From: Nocardioides litoris
GTDB lineage: Bacteria > Actinomycetota > Actinomycetes > Propionibacteriales > Nocardioidaceae
Length of the DNA stretch: 64,000 bases
NCBI RefSeq assembly: GCF_006346315.1
Contig: NZ_VDMR01000003.1
Location: 248,001 to 312,000, forward strand
Direction: 5' to 3'
The translations under genes and the position numbers were made by a program. Positions 10,757-19,961 of the stretch are shown one piece after another. Numbering within the stretch: position 1 is the first letter of the stretch; each line of letters opens with the position of its first letter. The notes under the pieces were generated by a model. That model was not told where the DNA came from and ran no database searches. It saw nothing but the letters and a program-made list of their open reading frames with translations.

Positions 10757-11950
10757 CTACTTCAGGAAGTCGGGGATGTCGAGGTCGTCGTCGTCGAAGA
10801 CGACCTGGGTCGCCGGGACGGCCGGGCGGGACTGCTCCCGGACGGGCTCGGCGGGGGCGTCGGTGCGCTGCGGGGCGGCGGCGCGCTCGGCCTCGGGACG
10901 GGACTCGCCCCGGGCCGCGACGGCGGCGGGGGCCGGGGTGGGCTCGGGTGCGGCGGCCGGCTGGGACTGGCGCAGGCCGCTGCCCTCGACGCGGCGCTTC
11001 GGCGTACCGCCGTCGAAGCCGGCGGCGATGACGGTGACGCGCACCTCGTCACCGAGGGCGTCGTCGATGGTGGCGCCGAAGATGATGTTGGCCTCGGGGT
11101 GCACGGCGTCGGCGACCAGCGCGGCCGCGGTGTTGATCTCGAACAGGCCGAGGTCGGAGCCGCCGGCGATGGAGAGCAGCACGCCGTGGGCGCCGTCGAT
11201 GCTGGCCTCGAGCAGCGGGCTGGAGACCGCCATCTCGGCGGCGGCGACCGCGCGGTCGTCGCCCCGGGCCGAGCCGATGCCCATGAGGGCGGAGCCGGCG
11301 TTGGCCATGACGGACTTGACGTCGGCGAAGTCGAGGTTGATCAGGCCGGGGGTCGTGATGAGGTCGGTGATGCCGGAGACACCCTGCAGGAGCACCTGGT
11401 CGGCCTGCTTGAAGGCGTCGAGCACCGAGACGTTGCGGTCGCTGATCGAGAGCAGCCGGTCGTTGGGGATGACGATGAGGGTGTCGACCTCCTCGCGGAG
11501 CTTGGCGATGCCCTCGTCGGCGGAGCCGGCACGGCGGCGACCCTCGAAGGCGAACGGCCGCGTCACGACGCCGATGGTCAGGGCGCCGAGCGAGCGGGCG
11601 ATCCGGGCCACGACGGGCGCGCCGCCGGTGCCGGTGCCGCCGCCCTCGCCGGCGGTGACGAAGACCATGTCGGCGCCCTTGAGCACCTCCTCGATCTCGT
11701 CGGCGTGGTCCTCGGCGGCCTGTCCCCCGACGTCGGGGTTGGCGCCGGCGCCGAGGCCACGGGTCAGCTCGCGGCCGATGTCGAGCTTGACGTCGGCGTC
11801 GCTCATCAGCAGCGCCTGGGCGTCGGTGTTGATCGCGATGAACTCGACGCCCTTGAGGCCGACCTCGATCATCCGGTTGACGGCGTTGACGCCACCGCCA
11901 CCGATGCCCACGACCTTGATGATCGCCAGGTAGTTCTGTGCTGCAGCCAC
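10757..11950 (-). CDS. ftsZ: cell division GTPase FtsZ, 397 aa
   Basis: Tubulin-like GTPase that forms the Z ring. The GTP-binding signature GGGTGTG is at 103-109, the N-terminal [12 protein letters not shown] nucleotide loop at about 16-27, and the catalytic T7 loop NLDFAD at 205-210. A Pro/Ala-rich linker (about 320-380) leads to the conserved C-terminal peptide [10 protein letters not shown], which binds SepF and FtsW-type partners. The start is GTG 11950 with a strong AGAGGTGAAG ribosome site. Upstream is a 228-bp gap with a palindrome and a TTGACA box, so ftsZ probably has its own promoter in addition to read-through from ftsQ. Confidence 0.98.
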   Translation of the reverse strand: MAAAQNYLAIIKVVGIGGGGVNAVNRMIEVGLKGVEFIAINTDAQALLMSDADVKLDIGRELTRGLGAGANPDVGGQAAEDHADEIEEVLKGADMVFVTAGEGGGTGTGGAPVVARIARSLGALTIGVVTRPFAFEGRRRAGSADEGIAKLREEVDTLIVIPNDRLLSISDRNVSVLDAFKQADQVLLQGVSGITDLITTPGLINLDFADVKSVMANAGSALMGIGSARGDDRAVAAAEMAVSSPLLEASIDGAHGVLLSIAGGSDLGLFEINTAAALVADAVHPEANIIFGATIDDALGDEVRVTVIAAGFDGGTPKRRVEGSGLRQSQPAAAPEPTPAPAAVAARGESRPEAERAAAPQRTDAPAEPVREQSRPAVPATQVVFDDDDLDIPDFLK

Positions 11951-12025
11951 GACGGCTTCACCTCTCGAAGAGCTTGGGGGTTGGGGCGGTGCCCGGGGAA
12001 GACGGCCGGCGTGTCAGGAACTCTG

Positions 12026-12056
12026 ACCCTCAGGCTGAGGGTTATAGTTATGTCAA
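12026..12056 (-). promoter_or_regulatory. palindrome and TTGACA box upstream of ftsZ
   Basis: Reading the minus strand, a perfect TTGACA (12056-12051) and TATAAC (12046-12041) are followed at once by an 8+1+8 palindrome, ACCCTCAG-n-CTGAGGGT (12042-12026). The stretch is unusually AT-rich for this genome. It sits 76 bases upstream of the ftsZ start. TATAAC fits as a -10 with the palindrome over the transcription start, the place for a repressor or pause site. The binding protein is unknown. Confidence 0.6.
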
Positions 12057-12178
12057 CCTCGCCGTGGTGACGACAGTAGGCACCGGCGCGCCCCGATCCG
12101 GGGTGACACGCCGCCGGGCGCCGCAGTCCCTGGTGAATTTCGAGCCGAGGGGGCCACGGGCCCCAGGGTCGTGCGGGA

Positions 12179-12958
12179 CTAGCGCTGGTCGGTGCGGTCG
12201 CTCGTCGTGGGCTGGGCCGGCACCGAGACGTCGTAGACCTCGGCGGGACGGGACAGGAGCACGAGGAGCACCTCGGCCTTCTCGGCCGATCCGTCGGCGC
12301 TCCCCCACCGCACCAGCCGACCATCGCGGAGCACCAGGTCGATCTCGTCGACGCCGCGCAGGTCGACGTGGTCGACCAGCACCGCGACCTCGCTGGGCAG
12401 GGCGGCGATGACGGTCACTGCCTCGCGCAGCGCGTCACGGTCGGCGATCGCCGGGCCCGAGGCGGTCTCGATGCGGGGCAGGCCGGACGGCTGGCGCTTG
12501 AAGGAGCCGAACACCGTGCCGTCGGCGTCGACGGCGCGCAGCTGGCCCCCGCCCTGCTCGACGACCGCGACGGGCTCGCGCTCCTGGATCGTGATGAGCA
12601 CGCCGTCGGGCCACTGCCGGGTGACCTCGACCGTGCGGACCACCGGGAGCTTGCTCTCGACCCGGCGCTGCACGGCGTCGAGGTCGAGGGTCGCCAGCGG
12701 CCCGCCGAGGGGTACGTCGGCGGCCTGGGCCACCTGGGCCGCCGGCACCGTGCGCGCGCCGACGACCTCGACGTCGTGCACGGAGAGCTGGTCGGAGAAG
12801 TACACCGCCCAGGTGCCGCCGCCGACCACGAGGATCAGCACGAGCGCGGCGGCGACGTAGCGCAGGGTGAGCCAGCGGCGGGCCCACTGGCGCCGGGCGA
12901 AGCGGCGCCGGGAGCGCTCCTCCTCGCTCCGGCGGGCACGGGCCCGCGCCCTAGCCAT
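12179..12958 (-). CDS. ftsQ: cell division protein FtsQ, 259 aa
   Basis: Bitopic divisome protein that links early and late division proteins. A very basic cytoplasmic N-terminus (Arg-rich, about 1-30) is followed by one transmembrane helix (about 34-52), then the POTRA domain (FSDQLSVHDVEVVGARTVPAAQV onward) and the beta domain. ATG 12958 overlaps the last eight bases of murC; GTG 12967 is the alternative. Length and position between murC and ftsZ are standard for actinobacteria. Confidence 0.94.
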   Translation of the reverse strand: MARARARARRSEEERSRRRFARRQWARRWLTLRYVAAALVLILVVGGGTWAVYFSDQLSVHDVEVVGARTVPAAQVAQAADVPLGGPLATLDLDAVQRRVESKLPVVRTVEVTRQWPDGVLITIQEREPVAVVEQGGGQLRAVDADGTVFGSFKRQPSGLPRIETASGPAIADRDALREAVTVIAALPSEVAVLVDHVDLRGVDEIDLVLRDGRLVRWGSADGSAEKAEVLLVLLSRPAEVYDVSVPAQPTTSDRTDQR

Positions 12959-14297
12959 CCCCGGCACCCAGCAGCGCCAGGACCTGCGGGCCGACGGTGG
13001 TCACGGTGCCGGCGCCGAGGGTGAGCACGAGGTCGCCGGGACGGGCTCGGTCGACCAGCGCGGCCGCGGCCCCCTCGAGCGCGGCGCGGCCGACGCGCTC
13101 GGGCGCGAGCGGGACGGCGTCGGCGACGAGCGCCGAGGTCACGGCGGGGTCGGGCTCCTCGCGGGCGAGGTAGAGGTCGAGCACGACCACCTCGTCGGCC
13201 GCGCCGAGGGCGCGTCCCATCGCCTCGCCGAAGATCCGGGTGCGCGAGACCAGGTGGGGCTGGAAGGCGACGACGAGCCGGCCGTCGCCGGCCAGGGCCC
13301 GCGCCGACTGCAGGTCGCCGTCGATCTCGGTCGGGTGGTGGGCGTAGCTGTCGTAGACGCGGACGCCGCCGGCCTCGCCCTTGGGCTCCATGCGCCGCCG
13401 GGTGCCGGTGTAGGACGCGATGCCGCGCACCAGGTCGGCGCGCGGCAGCCCGAGGGCCTCCCCCGCGGCGAGCGCGGCCAGCGCGTCGGCGCGGTAGTGG
13501 TCGCCGGGGGCCCACAGCCTCGCGCCGCCGAGCGCGCCGTCGTCGGCGGCCGAGACCGTGACCACGTGGCGGCCGGCCGCGCGCTGGCGCTCGGCCAGGG
13601 CGGCGGCACCGGGGTCGTCGACGCAGCACACGAGGAACCCGTCGGGGTCGACGCCGTCGGCGAACTCGTCGAACGCCGCGGCGTACGCCTCGGGGGTGCC
13701 CCACTGGTCGAGGTGGTCGGCGTCGACGTTGGTGACGATCGCGGCGTGCGCGGGGTAGACGAGGAACGCGCCGTCGCTCTCGTCGGCCTCGGCCACGAAG
13801 ACCCCGCCCGACCCCACGGCGGCGTTGGTGCCGGTGGCCGCCAGGTCCCCACCGATGGCGTACGTCGGGTCGGCGCCGGCGGCCTGGAGGGCGACGGTGA
13901 GCAGCGAGGTCGTCGTGGTCTTGCCGTGGGTGCCGGCGACGGCGACGACCCGCTGCCCGCCCATGAGCGAGGCCAGCGCGGCCGAGCGGGGCAGGACCCG
14001 CAGGCCCAGGCGGGTGGCCTCGGCGTGCTCGGGGTTGGTCTCGCTGATGGCGGTGGAGACCACGACGGTGTCGGCCCCGTGCACCTGCTCGGCGGCGTGG
14101 CCGAGGTGGACGGTGGCCCCGAGGTCGCGCAGGGCCTGCAGGGTGGGCGAGTCCGACCCGTCGCTGCCGCTCACGGTGACGCCGCGGCCGAGCATCAACC
14201 GGGCGATGCCCGACAGCCCCGCGCCGCCGATGCCGACGAGGTGGACGCGACCGAGCTCGGTGACGTCGGGGACCTGCTCGGGGACCGGCACCCTCAC
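12951..14297 (-). CDS. murC: UDP-N-acetylmuramate-L-alanine ligase
   Basis: Adds L-Ala to UDP-MurNAc with ATP. An N-terminal Rossmann loop (VHLVGIGGAGLSGIA, about 18-31) binds the UDP-sugar, the Mur-ligase P-loop GTHGKTTTT is at 122-130, and AEADESDGAFL and DSYAHHPTEI follow in the central and C-terminal domains. I start it at GTG 14297, which overlaps the murG stop by four bases; the long upstream extension of this frame is a shadow. 448 residues is a normal length. It is coupled to ftsQ downstream by an eight-base overlap. Confidence 0.96.
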   Translation of the reverse strand: MRVPVPEQVPDVTELGRVHLVGIGGAGLSGIARLMLGRGVTVSGSDGSDSPTLQALRDLGATVHLGHAAEQVHGADTVVVSTAISETNPEHAEATRLGLRVLPRSAALASLMGGQRVVAVAGTHGKTTTTSLLTVALQAAGADPTYAIGGDLAATGTNAAVGSGGVFVAEADESDGAFLVYPAHAAIVTNVDADHLDQWGTPEAYAAAFDEFADGVDPDGFLVCCVDDPGAAALAERQRAAGRHVVTVSAADDGALGGARLWAPGDHYRADALAALAAGEALGLPRADLVRGIASYTGTRRRMEPKGEAGGVRVYDSYAHHPTEIDGDLQSARALAGDGRLVVAFQPHLVSRTRIFGEAMGRALGAADEVVVLDLYLAREEPDPAVTSALVADAVPLAPERVGRAALEGAAAALVDRARPGDLVLTLGAGTVTTVGPQVLALLGAGDG

Positions 14298-15373
14298 CGG
14301 CGCGCCTCCTCGGCGATGATCGCGGCGAGGCGGTCGTCGGCGTCGCGCGGCATGAGGTCGGCCGCGGCCGCGCCCATCGCCGCCAGCCGGTCGGTGTCGC
14401 GGGCGAGGTCGGGCACGGTCGCGGCGACCCAGTCGGCGGTCAGGTCGGCGTCGTCGACCAGGAGCGCTCCCCCGGCGTCGACGACGGTGCGGGCGTTCAT
14501 GGCCTGCTCGCCGTTGCCGATGGGCAGCGGCACGAAGATCGCGGGCGTGCCGGTGGCCGCGGCCTCGACCACGCTGGACGCACCCCCGCGGCAGACCATC
14601 AGGTCGGCGGCGGCGAGGGCGTGGTCCATGCGGTCGACGAACGGCACGACGACGTACGGCGCCCCGCCCGGCACGGCCTCGGGGTGGGCCTCGCCCTTGG
14701 GCCCGACCACGTGGAGCACCTGCACCCCGGCCTCGCCGAGGGCGCGGGCCGCGCCGGAGACGGCCTGGTTGAGCCGCCGGGCGCCCTGGGAGCCGCCGGT
14801 GACGACGAGGGTGGGTCGGTCGGGGTCGAGGTCGAAGAACTCCCGCGCCTCGGCCCGCAGCGCGGCGCGGTCGAGGGTGGAGATCATCCGCCGGATCGGC
14901 AGGCCGACGTGCTCGGCGCGGCGCAGCGGCGTGCCGGGGAAGCTGACCGCGACCCGGGTGGCGACGCGCGCGCCGGCCTTGTTGGCGATGCCGGGCAGGG
15001 AGTTCTGCTCGTGGACGACCAGGGGGATCTTGCGCCGCCGCGCCGCGACGTACGCCGGCATCGAGACGTAGCCGCCGTAGCCGACGACCACGTCGGGGCG
15101 GACCCGGTCGATGATCGCCAGGGTCTCCTTGACCGCGCCGCGGAGCCGGCCGGGCACCCGGGCCAGGTCGGCGCCGGGGCGCCGCGGCAGCGGGACGGGC
15201 GGCACCAGCTCGAGAGGGTAGCCAGCAGCGGGGACGACCCGGTTCTCCAGGCCGCGAGGCGTGCCGAGGCACGTGATCGAGACGTCGGGGTCGAGCCGGC
15301 GCAGGGCGTCGGCAGTGGCGAGCAGGGGCGAGGTGTGGCCGGCGGTGCCGCCGCCGGCGAGGAGGACGCGCAT
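14294..15373 (-). CDS. murG: undecaprenyl-PP-MurNAc-pentapeptide GlcNAc transferase
   Basis: Peripheral membrane glycosyltransferase that turns lipid I into lipid II. The N-terminal glycine-rich loop GGGTAGHTSPLLA (about 7-19) and the second-domain signature TGGSQGARRLNQAV are conserved, along with VCRGGASSVVEAAATGTPAIFVPLP for UDP-GlcNAc binding. ATG 15373 is the natural start and the 359-residue length is standard. It overlaps murC by four bases and follows ftsW after a 45-base gap. Confidence 0.97.
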   Translation of the reverse strand: MRVLLAGGGTAGHTSPLLATADALRRLDPDVSITCLGTPRGLENRVVPAAGYPLELVPPVPLPRRPGADLARVPGRLRGAVKETLAIIDRVRPDVVVGYGGYVSMPAYVAARRRKIPLVVHEQNSLPGIANKAGARVATRVAVSFPGTPLRRAEHVGLPIRRMISTLDRAALRAEAREFFDLDPDRPTLVVTGGSQGARRLNQAVSGAARALGEAGVQVLHVVGPKGEAHPEAVPGGAPYVVVPFVDRMDHALAAADLMVCRGGASSVVEAAATGTPAIFVPLPIGNGEQAMNARTVVDAGGALLVDDADLTADWVAATVPDLARDTDRLAAMGAAAADLMPRDADDRLAAIIAEEARR

Positions 15374-15418
15374 GAGGGTTCCGAAACTACCGGGCCTCGT
15401 GGCCCGGACGACGGCGCC

Positions 15419-16708
15419 TCAGCGGCGCGCCGAGCGGCCGGCGATGCCCGCCGAGCGCTGGCGACGGCGCTGGGCCAGCGCCCGGGCGGCGGCGGGCTCG
15501 CGGCGGGCGAACCCGACCAGCATCCCGAGGGCGGCCATCGTCGGCAGCAGGCTCGAACCGCCGTAGGAGACGAGCGGGAGCGGGATGCCGATGACCGGGA
15601 GCATGGCCAGGACCATGCCGACGTTGATCATCATCTGGAACAGCAGCCAGACCATGACGCCGAAGGCGGCGTAGCGGACGAACGGGTCGGTGCTCTGCCG
15701 GGCGATCCGCAGCGCGGCGAAGGCGAGGGTGAAGAAGAGCGCGATCACCAGCAGCGTGCCGACCAGGCCGAGCTCCTCGCCGAGGACGGCGAAGATGAAG
15801 TCGGTGTGGGCCTCGGGCAGCGCGCCCCACTTCTGCTGGCTCGCCCCGATGCCCTGGCCGAAGATCCCCCCGGAGGCCATCGCGTACAGGCCGTGCGCCG
15901 GCTGCCAGCCGGTGCCGTGGAAGTCCTGGAAGGGGTCGAGGAAGGTCGTCACGCGCCCCAGGCGCTCGGAGTCGGTGAGCGCGAACCCGGCGGCCACGAG
16001 CCCGATGAAGCCGGTCAGGGCGACGAAGAGCCGCGCCGGGGCACCGACGATCCACAGCATCCCGATCATGATGGCGGCCAGGACCAGGGCGGTGCCGAGG
16101 TCGCGCCCGACGACCACCAGGGCCACGGCCATGAGCAGGCCGGGGACGACGGGCACCACCATGTGGTGCACCTCGTCGAGGCGGCGCTCCTTGTTGGCGT
16201 AGATGTTGGCCGCCCACACGATCATCGACAGCTTGGCGATCTCGGACGGCTGGATCTGGAGGGGGCCGATCGCCAGCCAGTTCTGGTTGCCGTTGATCTC
16301 GACGCCGAAGATCGCGGTCAGGCCGAGGAGCACCAGGGACAGGCCGAACGCCGGGTAGGCCAGCCGGCGGACCCAGCGGGTGTTGACCCGGCTGGCCGCG
16401 AACGCGCCGAGGCAGCCGACCAGCACCCACACCACCTGGCGGCGCACGATCGTGTAGGAGTCGCCGGTGGCGCGGAAGGAGAAGACGCTCGAGGCGCTGA
16501 GCACCATGACCAGGCCGATGGTCAGCAGCAGCGCCGCGGAGGTCAGCAGCAGGTAGTAGGTCGTCAGCGGGCGGTCGAGCGCCTCGCGGGCCGACCCGAT
16601 CCAGGTGCGTCGTACGGCGGCGGGGCGGGCGGCCCGACCGGTCCGACCAGTCCGACCGGCCCGACCGGTGCGCGCGGGGGCGTCGCCCTTGAACGTCGCG
16701 ATCGTCAC
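15419..16708 (-). CDS. ftsW: SEDS-family septal peptidoglycan glycosyltransferase FtsW
   Basis: Polymerises lipid II at the septum together with FtsI. About ten hydrophobic segments, a basic Arg/Thr/Gly-rich cytoplasmic N-terminus of about 45 residues, and the SEDS signatures NWLAIGPLQIQPSEIAK, GRDLGTALVL, and PEAHTDFIFAVLGEELGL with its conserved catalytic Asp, ending with PLPLVSYGGSSLL. GTG 16708 has a clear AGGAGA ribosome site eight bases upstream. Its position between murD and murG supports FtsW rather than RodA. Confidence 0.95.
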   Translation of the reverse strand: MTIATFKGDAPARTGRAGRTGRTGRAARPAAVRRTWIGSAREALDRPLTTYYLLLTSAALLLTIGLVMVLSASSVFSFRATGDSYTIVRRQVVWVLVGCLGAFAASRVNTRWVRRLAYPAFGLSLVLLGLTAIFGVEINGNQNWLAIGPLQIQPSEIAKLSMIVWAANIYANKERRLDEVHHMVVPVVPGLLMAVALVVVGRDLGTALVLAAIMIGMLWIVGAPARLFVALTGFIGLVAAGFALTDSERLGRVTTFLDPFQDFHGTGWQPAHGLYAMASGGIFGQGIGASQQKWGALPEAHTDFIFAVLGEELGLVGTLLVIALFFTLAFAALRIARQSTDPFVRYAAFGVMVWLLFQMMINVGMVLAMLPVIGIPLPLVSYGGSSLLPTMAALGMLVGFARREPAAARALAQRRRQRSAGIAGRSARR

Positions 16709-16759
16709 CCGGGGTCTCCTCGGCGCTCGGTGCTGGCTGTCGAGTGCCCGCGCGGAGCA

Positions 16760-18262
16760 CTAGGGGGAAGAGGTGCCGCGCACCGCTGCGGCGAACAGGT
16801 CTCCCCGTGCGGCGTAGTCGGTGAACTGGTCCTGCGAGGCGCACCCGGGGGCCAGCAGGACCGTGTCGCCCGGGACCGCCAGGTCGGCGGCCGCCGCGAC
16901 GACCCGGGCCATGAGGTCGGGTCCGCCGTCGATGGTTGGAGCGGTCCCATCCTGGGGCGCGTCGACGGTGATGACCCGTACATCCGGCGCGTGTCGCGAA
17001 AGCGCGCCGGCGATGACGTCGCGGTCGCGGCCGATGAGCACGACCCCGCGCAGGCGCGAGGCGACCGAGCGCACGAGCTCGTCGAAGGCGGCGCCCTTGG
17101 CGAGCCCGCCCGCCACCCACACGACGGGGTCGTAGGCCTGCAGGGACGACTGGGCGGCGTGCGGGTTGGTGGCCTTGGAGTCGTCGATCCACGTCACGCC
17201 GGCGACGGTGGCGACCGGGGCGATGCGGTGGCCGTCGAGCCGGAACCCGCGCAGCCCGTCGCGCACCGCAGCCTGGCTGACCCCGTGGGCGCGGGCCAGG
17301 GCCGCGGCCGCCAGGGCGTTGGCCACGACGTGGGGGGCGGGCTCGCCGCCGTCGGGGGCCAGGTCGGCCAGCGTGCACAGCTCCGCGGCGCTCGTGGCCC
17401 GCTCCTCGATGAAGGCGCGGTCGACGAGCAGGTCCTCCACGACGCCGAGCATCCCGACGCCCGGCATGCCGAGGGTGAAGCCCACGGCGCGGGCGCCCTC
17501 GACCACCTCGGCCTCGCGCACGAGCTCCTCGGTGGCGGGGTCGGACACGTTGTAGACGCACGCCCGCTCGACGCCGGCGTAGATGCGGCCCTTGTCGGCG
17601 GCGTACGACGCCATGTCGCCGTCGTACCAGTCGAGGTGGTCCTCGGCGAGGTTGAGCACCACGGCGGCCTGGGCGCCCATCGAGTGCGTGTAGTGGAGCT
17701 GGAAGCTGGAGAGCTCGACCGCGAACACGTCGTACGGCGCGGGGTCCATCACGGCCTCGACGATCGGCAGGCCGACGTTGCCGGCGGCCACGCTGCGCAG
17801 GCCGGCGGTGCGCAGGATCGTGTCGAGCATCTGGGTGGTCGTGGTCTTGCCGTTGGTGCCGGTGACGCACAGCCACGGCGCGGGCGTGCCCGACGGGCCG
17901 GGTGCGCGCAGCCGCCAGGCCAGCTCGACCTCGCCCCACACGGGCACCCCGCGCGTCCCGGCCTGGCGCAGCAGCGGGCTGTCGGGGCGGAACCCCGGCG
18001 AGGTGACGACGAGGTCGACGTCGTCGGGGAGGGCCTGCGTGGCGCCCTCGTGGATGTCGACGCGGGCGCCCAGGACCTCGAGCAGCTCGGCCTTCTCCTG
18101 CTGCGCCGCGGTCGCGCGGTCGGCCACCGCGTGCACCTGCGCCCCGAGGTGGGTCAGGTTGTCGGCCGCGGCGAACCCGGACACCCCGAACCCGAGCACC
18201 ACCGCGCGCACGCCGTCCCACGACGTCTCGCGCCCGAGCGAGCTGACGTCTCGTGCACCCAC
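16760..18262 (-). CDS. murD: UDP-N-acetylmuramoylalanine-D-glutamate ligase
   Basis: Adds D-Glu in the cytoplasmic steps of peptidoglycan precursor synthesis. The P-loop GTNGKTTTT is at 135-143, FAVELSSFQL and NLAEDHLDWY form the central metal and substrate site, and TWIDDSKATNPHAA and VLLAPGCASQDQFTDYAARGD mark the C-terminal domain. 500 residues is slightly long because of an N-terminal extension. GTG 18262 follows a GGAGAGGAGCACC ribosome site. It is the first gene after the 589-bp gap, so it may start a second dcw transcript. Confidence 0.96.
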   Translation of the reverse strand: MGARDVSSLGRETSWDGVRAVVLGFGVSGFAAADNLTHLGAQVHAVADRATAAQQEKAELLEVLGARVDIHEGATQALPDDVDLVVTSPGFRPDSPLLRQAGTRGVPVWGEVELAWRLRAPGPSGTPAPWLCVTGTNGKTTTTQMLDTILRTAGLRSVAAGNVGLPIVEAVMDPAPYDVFAVELSSFQLHYTHSMGAQAAVVLNLAEDHLDWYDGDMASYAADKGRIYAGVERACVYNVSDPATEELVREAEVVEGARAVGFTLGMPGVGMLGVVEDLLVDRAFIEERATSAAELCTLADLAPDGGEPAPHVVANALAAAALARAHGVSQAAVRDGLRGFRLDGHRIAPVATVAGVTWIDDSKATNPHAAQSSLQAYDPVVWVAGGLAKGAAFDELVRSVASRLRGVVLIGRDRDVIAGALSRHAPDVRVITVDAPQDGTAPTIDGGPDLMARVVAAAADLAVPGDTVLLAPGCASQDQFTDYAARGDLFAAAVRGTSSP

Positions 18263-18383
18263 CTGGTGCTCCTCTCCCCTGGACTTGCCGCGCTGACCGT
18301 GCTGACCATGCTGCGGGGTGCAGTATTCCGTGTCGTCCTGCCGGGGGCTGGTCCCGGTGGCTGGTGTGGCGGCCGCGCGCGTA

Positions 18384-18474
18384 GTCGATCGGGTCTCCGG
18401 GTCAAGGACCGCGAAGCGGCGCCGGCTCCGCCGGCCGCTTCGCGGTCCTTGACCCGCAGCCTCGCCCGATCGAC
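18384..18474. repeat. composite inverted repeat, 22-bp perfect arms
   Basis: Arms 18399-18420 and 18434-18455 are perfect complements (22 bases, starting GGGTCAAGGACC), with a 13-base loop. Outside them a second perfect pair, GTCGATCGGG (18384-18393) and CCCGATCGAC (18465-18474), makes a nested cruciform of about 90 bases. It lies between mraY and murD, with no U-run. It could be a terminator, a RNA processing site or a mobile palindromic repeat. Confidence 0.85.
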
Positions 18475-18550
18475 TGACGGCGCGCTCGACGGCACGGGCT
18501 CCGCCCGCGCCGCCGCTGGCGCGGCCGCCCCCGATGACTCCTGACGCCGA

Positions 18551-18592
18551 TCTCCCACTCCTGACGGGGAACTACCGACCAGGAGTGAGAGA
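18551..18592. repeat. 13-bp inverted repeat in the mraY-murD gap
   Basis: TCTCCCACTCCTG at 18551-18563 pairs with 18580-18592 with one mismatch around a 16-base loop. It is less GC-rich than its surroundings. It is separate from the two GGTCAAGGAC elements on either side. Confidence 0.7.
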
Positions 18593-18720
18593 TCTGGCCC
18601 ATGAGTGGTGCCACCGGGTCACCCGTGACCTGCGGGGCGGGTGGCCGCGCCAGCGGCGGCGCGCCGGGCACGGGACACGAGGCGTCGCCGACAGCGCGCA
18701 GGTCGGCGGGCCGCGAGAGG

Positions 18721-18791
18721 CTCGGGGTCAAGGACCGCCGCAGGCGGCCGGCGGAGCCGGCGCGAGCGCAGCGAGCGTCCTTGACGCCGAG
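18721..18791. repeat. second GGTCAAGGAC inverted repeat
   Basis: CTCGGGGTCAAGGAC (18721-18735) pairs with 18777-18791 with one mismatch. It shares the GGTCAAGGAC core with the element at 18384-18474, so the two are copies of one palindromic family with different loops. The loop here is GC-rich and can form its own hairpins. Confidence 0.78.
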
Positions 18792-18851
18792 ACGCGGCCT
18801 GCCACGCGCGCGGCCACCCGACCCACCCCCGGACACCAGCCCCGGAGCCGG

Positions 18852-19961
18852 CTACAACCGGGCGACCCACTCTGCGTAGAAGATGCCGAGACCGGTCGCC
18901 ACGAAGAGGCCGGTGATGATCCAGAACCGGATGACCACGGTGACCTGCTCCCACCCCATCATCTCGAAGTGGTGGTGCAGCGGGGCCATGCGGAAGACGC
19001 GGTGCTGGGCCTGGACCCGGAAGACCTTGCGGAACAGCGCGCTCTTGCGGCTAGCCTTGAAGACGGTGGTCTGGATCATCGAGGAGAGGGTGATGAGGAC
19101 GAACAGCCCGCCGAGGATCACCAGCAGCAGCTCGGTGCGGGTGAGGATCGCGAAGCCGGCGAGCGCGCCGCCGAGGCCGAGGGAGCCGGTGTCGCCCATG
19201 AAGATGCGGGCGGGCGAGGCGTTCCACCACAGGAACCCGAAGCAGGCGCCGGTGATGGCTGCGGCGATGATCGCGAGGTCGAGGGGGTCGCGGACGTCGT
19301 AGCACTGGGCGCCGGGGCTGTTCTCGCAGGACTGGCTCGACTGCCAGATGTTCACCAGCATGTAGGCGCCGAAGACCATCACGCAGGAGCCGGTGGCCAG
19401 GCCGTCGAGGCCGTCGGAGAGGTTGACCGCATTGCTGGTGCCCGTGACGATGAGCCAGATCAGGATGACCGCGAGGACCATCGGCAGGGTGGCCCACGGG
19501 ATCTCGCGCAAGAACGAGATCTTCTCGCTGGCCGGGGTGCGGCCGTTCTCGTCGCCCAACCACGGGCTGAGCGCGAGAGCGCCGAAGACGACGGCGACCA
19601 GGGTCTGGCCGACCATCTTGGCCTTGCTGCGCAGGCCCAGGGACCGCTGCTTGTAGATCTTGATGAAGTCATCGAGGAAGCCGACGAGCCCGCACCCGAC
19701 GAAGAGGAACAGCAGCAGCAGGCCGGACGCCGAGGGCGGCGTCAGGGTGATGAGCTTGGCCAGGAAGTAGGCCAGCACCACCGCGCCGATGATGGCGACG
19801 CCGCCCATCGTGGGGGTGCCGCGCTTGGTGTGGTGGGACGTCGGTCCGTCGTCGCGGATCTCCTGGCCGTAGCCGAGCTTGGTGAACTGCCCGATCGCGA
19901 CCCGGGTGCCGAGCAGCGACAGCAGGAGGGCGAGACCGCCGCCGAGGAGGATGGCTCTCAT
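18852..19961 (-). CDS. mraY: phospho-MurNAc-pentapeptide translocase
   Basis: Integral membrane enzyme that makes lipid I from UDP-MurNAc-pentapeptide and undecaprenyl phosphate. About ten transmembrane segments; conserved FLDDFIK at 95-101, [10 protein letters not shown] with metal-binding Asp183, and the late APLHHHFE motif. The 369-residue length is normal. A loop around residues 210-225 with two cysteines ([14 protein letters not shown]) is an unusual insertion. Overlaps murF by four bases. Confidence 0.97.
   Translation of the reverse strand: MRAILLGGGLALLLSLLGTRVAIGQFTKLGYGQEIRDDGPTSHHTKRGTPTMGGVAIIGAVVLAYFLAKLITLTPPSASGLLLLFLFVGCGLVGFLDDFIKIYKQRSLGLRSKAKMVGQTLVAVVFGALALSPWLGDENGRTPASEKISFLREIPWATLPMVLAVILIWLIVTGTSNAVNLSDGLDGLATGSCVMVFGAYMLVNIWQSSQSCENSPGAQCYDVRDPLDLAIIAAAITGACFGFLWWNASPARIFMGDTGSLGLGGALAGFAILTRTELLLVILGGLFVLITLSSMIQTTVFKASRKSALFRKVFRVQAQHRVFRMAPLHHHFEMMGWEQVTVVIRFWIITGLFVATGLGIFYAEWVARL

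Larger units (their letters stand above)
18263..18851. other. 589-bp gap inside the dcw cluster, no gene
   Basis: No credible gene in either strand; open frames here are compositional. It holds the three inverted repeats listed separately and divides the cluster into mraZ-mraY and murD-ftsZ parts. The other cell-wall genes here are spaced by 0-51 bases or overlap, so this is the one clear break before ftsZ. I see no confident promoter for murD. Confidence 0.75.

Noticed and set aside
14621..18544. 1307-codon plus-strand open frame across murG, ftsW and murD
   Set aside because: It has no recognisable domain and covers three genes with intact catalytic motifs on the other strand.
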